A DNA stretch of 9,648 nucleotides from Oscillospiraceae bacterium (GTDB taxonomy: Bacteria > Bacillota > Clostridia > Christensenellales > Aristaeellaceae). This document shows positions 5,473-9,648 of the stretch, one piece after another; position 1 is the first letter of the stretch; each line of letters begins with the position of its first letter. The notes beneath the pieces were generated by a model, which worked only from the letters and a program-made list of their open reading frames with translations, had not been told where the DNA came from and searched no databases. The stretch lies in assembly GCA_031282605.1 (NCBI GenBank), contig JAITDK010000156.1, positions 1-9,648 of the forward strand, in the 5' to 3' direction. The translations under genes and the position numbers were made by a program.

Positions 5473-6161
5473 ACTCCGCTGGGACAAGGAGGACATCGTA
5501 TGAAAACGCCGAGGAAAACGCGCGTAAGGAAAAAGACAAGCGTGATCTTGAAATCAAGGCGCTCCAGGCACAGATACAGCCCCATTTCCTTTTCAACACC
5601 CTTAACGCCGCCCGATGCGCCATACTCAATGGGAACAGCGAGAAGGCCGCCGATCTTGTGATGAAGCTGACGCTTCTGCTTCGCATGACGCTGGCGCGGG
5701 GGGCGGAGCGGGCGGCGCTTCGGGAGGAAATTGAGACGGTGGGTTATTACGCGGATATACTGCGAATGCGCAGCGGCCTGACGTTCGAATGGATCAGCGA
5801 CGTGCCGGAGGATATTTTGGAGTTCCCGCTGCCCAAACTGATCCTGCAGCCGCTTGTGGAGAACAGCGTGCTCCACGGATTCCGCTAGGGGCAATCAGGC
5901 GGCGTGATCCGCCTGACTGCGGAACGATATCCGGACGCGCTTCACATCGACGTGCGCAACAACGGGGCCCCGCTTGAGACAACTAATCCTGAACTGGACA
6001 CGCGGGACGTCCGCAAGCAGCGGTTTTCGGGCATGGGCATAAGCAACGTGAACGATAGGTTGAGGCTTCACTATGGTGAAACGTCCGGCGTATCCCTGTT
6101 TTCGCAGGATGGTTGGACCATCGCCAGAATTCGAATCGCCTTAACGGGAAGGACGGCATGA
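5469..6161 (+). pseudogene. YesM-like sensor histidine kinase, lacking its sensor half and interrupted by an in-frame TAG
   Basis: The frame encodes the cytoplasmic end of a sensor kinase of the His_kinase/HATPase type that pairs with AraC-type regulators. A coiled-coil-like linker (residues 12-36) leads to the phosphorylated His39 in QIQPHFLFNTLN, then the N-box PLVENSVLHG (Asn132). A TAG at 5886-5888 follows GFR; the same frame then continues through DVRNNGAP and the glycine-rich GMGISNVNDRLRLHYGE to a TGA at 6159-6161. The join needs no frameshift, and a single CAG-to-TAG change would explain it. Full-length relatives also have a signal anchor, an external sensing domain, a second membrane helix and HAMP, several hundred residues, all absent here. 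The best ribosome site (AAGGAGG 5486-5492) serves an ATG at 5500 in a different frame, which suggests a deletion scar. The 3' end overlaps the regulator by ATGA. Two separate polypeptides or read-through are possible but less likely. Confidence 0.78.
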
Positions 6162-7849
6162 CGCCGCTCGAGCGACCCATCGGCGTTGTTTTGGCCGACG
6201 ACGATGTGGAAATGCTGGACTTTTTAGAAAACCTTGTGGACTGGAAAGCCATGGGGTTTGAAATACTCGCGCGGGGGACGGATGGACTTGACGCGCTTCG
6301 GCGGTTGCGCGACCGCCCAGCGGATCTTCTGCTATCCGATATCACCATGCCAGGTATGGACGGTTATGCGCTGGCCGCCGCGCTGCGGGAGCGGAATCCG
6401 GATGTCCGGGCGCTTTTCTTCACATGCCATGAGGATTTCGACCATGCCCGGCGAGCCATTCACGCGGGCGCGGAGGCCTACTTGGTCAAGTATACGCTCA
6501 ATGGCGACACGCTCTCGCGCGAACTGATGAAGGCGGGGGCGGTTGTCCGTCAAGCGCGGACGCGCCGGGCGAGGGAGAACGCCTTCGACGAAAGCCTTGT
6601 CAGCGCGCGGGAGAGCCTCATCTATGAGACGGTGAAGATGGCGCGGGCGGATCCGGAGCGGATGCGGGAGCGGTTCACGCTTTACAAGATGGGGTTTCGG
6701 CACGTCCAGTTTTGCCTGATCGCGATATCCGCCGACGGTGGAACGCCGCCTGGCGCCGTGCCGGATTTCGTCGGCGCGGATTCGTTCCGTTTGGATTCCA
6801 GCCGTTCGGATTCCAGCCGTTCGGATCTCAGTCGTCCGGATTCAACCCATCCCACGAGCGAACAGCCTGCGGCCACGGCGGCGTGGCGGCACGAGCTTGC
6901 CGCGATTCTGGGTGAATCGTTTCAAGCCGCCGGAATTGAGGATCATCTGTTCTTCTATGATTCGCAGGTGATCCTCTTGCACGGATGGGACGATCCGCCC
7001 GCTTTGGAGGATAGTTATGTGGAGATACTCGCGCGAAGCCTCAAGGCGATAGGCGACGAGCGGGTCGTTCGCCTCGTCGCCCTGCGTGGCGGTTTGTACA
7101 GAAGTCCCGCCGATATACCCGCCGCGCTGGCCGATCTCGCGGTTCGCAGGGAGGCTCAATTCTACAACCAGAACGCGCTTCTTCTTCAGGAAACGGTTCA
7201 ATGGCCAGATTATGCGCAGCCTTCCCCGGAGGCGATGGAGGAGACGCTATCGCGGCTTTTGACGCCTTTTAGGGCGCGGGGGGATTTTCCGCGCGCGTTG
7301 GAGGATGTGGCGGCGTCGCTTTGTGCGGATCGTATTGCGCCATCCGCCGTGAGGCGGCTGTTTGAAGGGTTAATCCGGCGTATGCGCGAAACGGGTGAGC
7401 CGATCCCACACGATCAGCCGCCCGTTCAGCTGGAGAGCGCATCCTTTGCGGCGTGTCTCGCCGCTGTTCAAAGTGCGTATGCGCGTTTCAAACGCGCTGA
7501 GGATGGCGCGCTGGCCTATGCGGAACGTCCGGATATCCGCCGCGCGCTGCGATATGTGGAGGCTCATTTGAGGGATGATCTCAGCCTTAGGACGCTGGCG
7601 GAGAAGCTGCACATCTCCGCCGGATACTTGAGCCGCCTTTTCCGCAAGCATGCGGGCGTGAGTTACTCGGAATACCTGACCAAACGGCGTGTGGCGCGGG
7701 CGACGGAACTGCTTCGGGACGGCGATCTATCCATGGAGGAGGTTGCGGAACGCGTGGGAATCGATAACGTCAACTACTTCTATCGCTTCTATAAGCGTGA
7801 GACGGGTATGACGCCCGGCAGCGCGAGGAAAGGCGGAGCGGGGCGGTAA
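6158..7849 (+). CDS. Response regulator, receiver plus AraC-type DNA-binding domain (YesN-like)
   Basis: This 563-residue regulator would be phosphorylated by a partner kinase and bind DNA. The receiver domain spans about residues 7-125: acidic cluster DDD 14-16, phosphoryl-acceptor Asp61 in LLLSDITMPGMDG, Thr89 and Lys111 (YLVKYTL). A long middle region of about 330 residues, with no motif I recognise, precedes two helix-turn-helix units at about 458-555 (LSLRTLAEKLHISAGYLSRL, then MEEVAERVGIDNVNYFYRFY), ending GMTPGSARKGG. The start at 6158 overlaps the kinase stop as ATGA and has GGAAGG a few bases upstream. A longer frame from 6113 would lie inside the kinase. Residues 208-232 are a Ser/Asp/Arg tandem repeat. 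The gene appears intact although its kinase does not. Relatives often control nearby sugar transporters or polysaccharide-use genes; the operon at 355-3875 is the obvious candidate target, by inference. Confidence 0.92.
   Translation: MTPLERPIGVVLADDDVEMLDFLENLVDWKAMGFEILARGTDGLDALRRLRDRPADLLLSDITMPGMDGYALAAALRERNPDVRALFFTCHEDFDHARRAIHAGAEAYLVKYTLNGDTLSRELMKAGAVVRQARTRRARENAFDESLVSARESLIYETVKMARADPERMRERFTLYKMGFRHVQFCLIAISADGGTPPGAVPDFVGADSFRLDSSRSDSSRSDLSRPDSTHPTSEQPAATAAWRHELAAILGESFQAAGIEDHLFFYDSQVILLHGWDDPPALEDSYVEILARSLKAIGDERVVRLVALRGGLYRSPADIPAALADLAVRREAQFYNQNALLLQETVQWPDYAQPSPEAMEETLSRLLTPFRARGDFPRALEDVAASLCADRIAPSAVRRLFEGLIRRMRETGEPIPHDQPPVQLESASFAACLAAVQSAYARFKRAEDGALAYAERPDIRRALRYVEAHLRDDLSLRTLAEKLHISAGYLSRLFRKHAGVSYSEYLTKRRVARATELLRDGDLSMEEVAERVGIDNVNYFYRFYKRETGMTPGSARKGGAGR
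6775..6849 (+). repeat. Five degenerate 15-bp tandem repeats inside the response regulator gene
   Basis: Units of about 15 bp related to TTCGGATTCCAGCCG run from 6775 to 6849; the second and third differ by one base. They encode the pentapeptide series DSFRL, DSSRS, DSSRS, DLSRP, DSTHP (residues 208-232). Fifteen bp keeps the frame. The insert is hydrophilic and probably an unstructured linker in the middle region, made by slippage. Confidence 0.85.
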
Positions 7850-7898
7850 GGCGTGAGAACGCATACGCTTAATTCTATCAGCGCAGAGCGTAGCGAGG

Positions 7899-7957
7899 GC
7901 ACGCAGCGCACCTCCCGAAGGTGCGGATGCGCCGCGTGCTGTACATCACCGCACCTT
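7899..7957. terminator. Nested, mutually exclusive hairpins between convergent genes
   Basis: Three pairings share bases: CGCACCT (7907-7913) with AGGTGCG (7919-7925); GCACGC (7899-7904) with GCGTGC (7934-7939), extendable to 12 positions with one mismatch; and AAGGTGCGG (7918-7926) with CCGCACCTT (7949-7957). The last includes the phosphatase stop codon. They lie between the ends of the regulator (plus) and phosphatase (minus) genes, so may act as a bidirectional transcript end, though neither strand shows a T-run. Confidence 0.5.
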
Positions 7958-8576
7958 AAATAATCCAACACCTCATCTCGCAGTTCGCCGAAAAATACTG
8001 CGAAAACTCCACTGTCGTCATGCTCTTGTAGTAGGTCTCCAACACCCTGCAGACGCCGCCATGGGTTATCAGCAACGGGTTCTGCCCCCCGTATAAAAAC
8101 GGCAGATCGTCTAGCGCCGCGTATACACGATGCGCCAGCTGCAGCAGCGATTCGCCCGTCTCGCCTACACGCTCGCAGAAACCCAGCTTCGCCGCCTGAA
8201 ACGCGGGCTTGCCTGGATCGTATGTGCCCATCCGGTCAACACCCTCATACTTGCCGTAATCCCATTCGGTCAATCGGTTTTCTATTATAACGGGCTTCAT
8301 GATCCGCGCGGATACAATGTTCGCCGTCTCCCTCGCGCGCTTGAGCGGCGAAGATATGATAACGTCAACGTCGCCCAGCTGCGCGCACTGCTCGGCCAGC
8401 GCCTCGGCCTGCGCCACGCCGTTCGCGTTCAAGGATATGTCAGTCACCCCCAATATCCTGTTCTGCGCGTTCCAAACAGTCTCGCCGTGGCGGGCGTAGT
8501 ATAGCTTCATGTTATAATCCCCCAACATAATCACTCTGTATTTGCGGCGTTTAACCGCGCCATTGGCCTGCGGCAT
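7956..8576 (-). CDS. Histidine phosphatase superfamily protein (phosphoglycerate mutase-like)
   Basis: This cytoplasmic enzyme would cleave or transfer phosphate through a phospho-histidine. The conserved core starts MKLYYARHGETVWN: counted from that Met, catalytic His8 lies in RHGE, the ISSPLKRARETA stretch is at 52-63, the acidic LTEWDYGKYEG at 80-90, and the second catalytic His150 in ITHGG. The core is 184 residues, short for true glycolytic mutases and more typical of broad-specificity or alpha-ribazole-type phosphatases. Two starts compete. The ATG at 8576 has an excellent GAGGAG five bases upstream and adds 22 basic residues; the ATG at 8510 gives the usual family start but only a GGGGGA site. 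I list the longer form because of its ribosome site. The substrate is not determinable. It diverges from guaA and converges on the regulator gene. Confidence 0.9.
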   Translation of the reverse strand: MPQANGAVKRRKYRVIMLGDYNMKLYYARHGETVWNAQNRILGVTDISLNANGVAQAEALAEQCAQLGDVDVIISSPLKRARETANIVSARIMKPVIIENRLTEWDYGKYEGVDRMGTYDPGKPAFQAAKLGFCERVGETGESLLQLAHRVYAALDDLPFLYGGQNPLLITHGGVCRVLETYYKSMTTVEFSQYFSANCEMRCWII

Positions 8577-8589
8577 AACGGCTCCTCGC

Positions 8590-8618
8590 TTTACAAGTTT
8601 CGCCGTATACAGTATAAT
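8590..8618 (+). promoter_or_regulatory. Sigma-A-type promoter of guaA
   Basis: TTTACA at 8590-8595 (five of six to consensus) and a perfect TATAAT at 8613-8618 are separated by 17 bp. Transcription should begin near 8625, leaving a leader of about 22 bases with AGGGAGG at 8633-8639. That is too short for a guanine riboswitch. Confidence 0.75.
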
Positions 8619-8642
8619 AAACTCATTTCGGAAGGGAGGCAA
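8614..8642 (-). promoter_or_regulatory. Candidate promoter of the phosphatase gene, overlapping the guaA promoter
   Basis: On the minus strand TTGCCT (8642-8637) and TATTAT (8619-8614) are spaced by 17 bp. The start would be near 8607, about 20 bases before the GAGGAG at 8587-8582. Its -10 shares five bases with the guaA -10, so the two promoters could not be occupied at once. The -35 matches only four of six. Confidence 0.5.
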
Positions 8643-8646
8643 TGCT

Positions 8647-9648
8647 GTGCCGCATAACCAGCGCATCATTATCCTCAACTTTGGCGGGCAGTATTGCCAG
8701 CTGATCGCGCGCCGCGTCCGTGAGGCTGGCGTTTACTGCGAGGTGCTCCCGCATGATACGTCCATCGAAACCCTTCGCGCAGCAAAGCCTCTCGGGCTTA
8801 TCCTGTCAGGCAGCCCCGCTTCAGTACGCCGCCCCGACGCCCCGTATGCCGATCCTGCGCTGCTGAACCTGGGCGCGCCCGTGCTGGGCATCTGCTACGG
8901 TATGCAGTGGATTGCTCACCAGCTGGGCGGCGCCATTGAATCCCGCGACGCCCGCGAGTATGGCCGCATCTCTATCCGCTTTTATCAAAACTTATGCGAT
9001 CTTACGGAACCTATGCCGCCGACCGCGTCGTGCTGGATGAGCCATACCGATCTGGTTACCCGCGCGCCTGAAGGATTCGCCACTCTCGCGTACTCGGATA
9101 ACTGTCCCGTTGCGGCGATGGCCGATCCATCCCGCAAACTGTACGGCGTGCAGTTCCACCCCGAAGTGACTCATACCGAGCGCGGCCGCGAACTGATAAA
9201 CGGGTTCTTGTACAATATATGCGGCGCATCCGGCGACTGGTCCATGGAAACGTTTATTCAGCAAAAATTATCTGAATTACGCTCCAGGATAGGCTCTGGC
9301 CGCGTGCTGCTGGGGTTGTCCGGCGGCGTGGACAGTGCCGTCACCGCCGCGATCCTGTCCAAGGCGATTGGCGGCCAGCTCACATGCGTATACGTCGATC
9401 ACGGGCTTATGCGCAAGGATGAGACCGAGCAGGTGCGCGAGGCGTTTGAGGGACACTTCGATATGAGATTGATCCAGGCGGACGCGTCCGACCTGTTCTT
9501 CTCGCGGCTTAAGGGCGTGATTGAGCCTGAACGCAAACGCAAGATAATCGGCGCGGCGTTCGTCGAGGTATTCGCCGCCGAGGCCGCGAAACTGGGCGCG
9601 ATCGAGTTTCTCGCGCAAGGCACGACATACCCCGACGTGATTGAGAGC
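8647..9648 (+). CDS. guaA: GMP synthase (glutamine-hydrolysing), N-terminal 334 residues
   Basis: GuaA converts XMP, glutamine and ATP to GMP in purine synthesis. The class-I glutaminase domain (about 6-195) has NFGGQYCQLIARRVRE at 11-26, nucleophile Cys83 in GICYGMQ, and His171/Glu173 in VQFHPEVTHTERG. The ATP-pyrophosphatase domain begins near 202 with the P-loop LSGGVDSAV at 224-232; the last residues, QGTTYPDVIES, are a GMP synthase hallmark. The gene runs off the window, so the rest of the synthetase and the dimerisation domain are missing. The start is GTG at 8647 with GGAGG seven bases upstream; an ATG at 8642 is out of frame. Two small departures stand out: Asn11 where most relatives have Asp, and SGSPAS (54-59) for the usual SGGPxS. 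Otherwise it looks functional. Confidence 0.96.
   Translation, partial: MPHNQRIIILNFGGQYCQLIARRVREAGVYCEVLPHDTSIETLRAAKPLGLILSGSPASVRRPDAPYADPALLNLGAPVLGICYGMQWIAHQLGGAIESRDAREYGRISIRFYQNLCDLTEPMPPTASCWMSHTDLVTRAPEGFATLAYSDNCPVAAMADPSRKLYGVQFHPEVTHTERGRELINGFLYNICGASGDWSMETFIQQKLSELRSRIGSGRVLLGLSGGVDSAVTAAILSKAIGGQLTCVYVDHGLMRKDETEQVREAFEGHFDMRLIQADASDLFFSRLKGVIEPERKRKIIGAAFVEVFAAEAAKLGAIEFLAQGTTYPDVIES

Noticed and set aside
5886..5888. TAG recoded as an amino acid (stop-codon reassignment)
   Set aside because: The permease gene appears to end at a normal TAG, no other gene here has an internal TAG, and the kinase is also missing its N-terminal half, so decay is simpler.
5430..5894. Minus-strand frame opposite the kinase
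   Set aside because: It is a shadow of the kinase codons, without motifs or an initiation site.
6113..6157. Longer response regulator starting at 6113
   Set aside because: The extra residues overlap the kinase C-terminus out of frame; ATGA at 6158 fits coupling and the receiver domain start.
8619..8646. Guanine riboswitch or leader upstream of guaA
   Set aside because: The clear promoter leaves only about 22 bases of leader, far too short for a purine aptamer.

Overview
The window looks like a chromosomal segment of a Gram-positive-type anaerobe, most likely a Clostridia-like member of the Bacillota. The evidence is strong GGAGG ribosome binding sites, -35/-10 promoters of the housekeeping (sigma-A) type, a YesM/YesN-like kinase and AraC-type response regulator pair, a RbsABC-type sugar transporter, and a protein ending in a domain that resembles the spore-surface BclA C-terminal (C1q/TNF-like) fold. 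I cannot place it below phylum/class with confidence. The sugar-binding protein has no lipobox, which is unusual for a monoderm and leaves a diderm Firmicute possible.

Layout. 1-354: non-coding and rich in hairpins, with two copies (76 of 84 bases identical) of a repeat spaced 206 bp apart. 355-3943 (minus strand): a complete CUT2-type sugar ABC transporter operon in the order binding protein, double ATPase, permease. It has a near-consensus promoter (TTGACA, 17 bp, TAGAAT), a 14-bp perfect hairpin between the binding-protein and ATPase genes, and an ATGA overlap between the ATPase and permease genes. 3999-5102 (minus): a 367-residue protein whose first 230 residues are extremely rich in His, Cys, Asp and Pro and whose last 130 residues look like a BclA-type beta-sandwich. 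5103-5468: intergenic, with a perfect 13-bp tandem duplication, an inverted repeat, a sigma-K-like promoter match on the minus strand, a doubtful short frame and an extended -10 promoter on the plus strand. 5469-6161 (plus): a histidine kinase gene that has lost its sensor half and carries an in-frame TAG. 6158-7849: its apparently intact response regulator, overlapping it by ATGA. 7850-7955: nested hairpins between convergent genes. 7956-8576 (minus): a histidine-phosphatase (phosphoglycerate mutase-like) enzyme. 8647-9648 (plus): guaA, GMP synthase, cut by the window end. The last two genes diverge from overlapping promoters.

How it fits together. The transporter imports an unidentified sugar or related small molecule. 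Kinase/AraC-regulator pairs of this family commonly control neighbouring sugar transporters, so the regulator may once have controlled, or may still control, this operon, but its sensor kinase appears broken. The metal-ligand-rich protein sits between the two systems and is probably unrelated to sugar uptake. guaA and the phosphatase are housekeeping genes. The most unusual item is the His/Cys-rich protein with a BclA-like tip. The second is the decapitated kinase beside an intact regulator.
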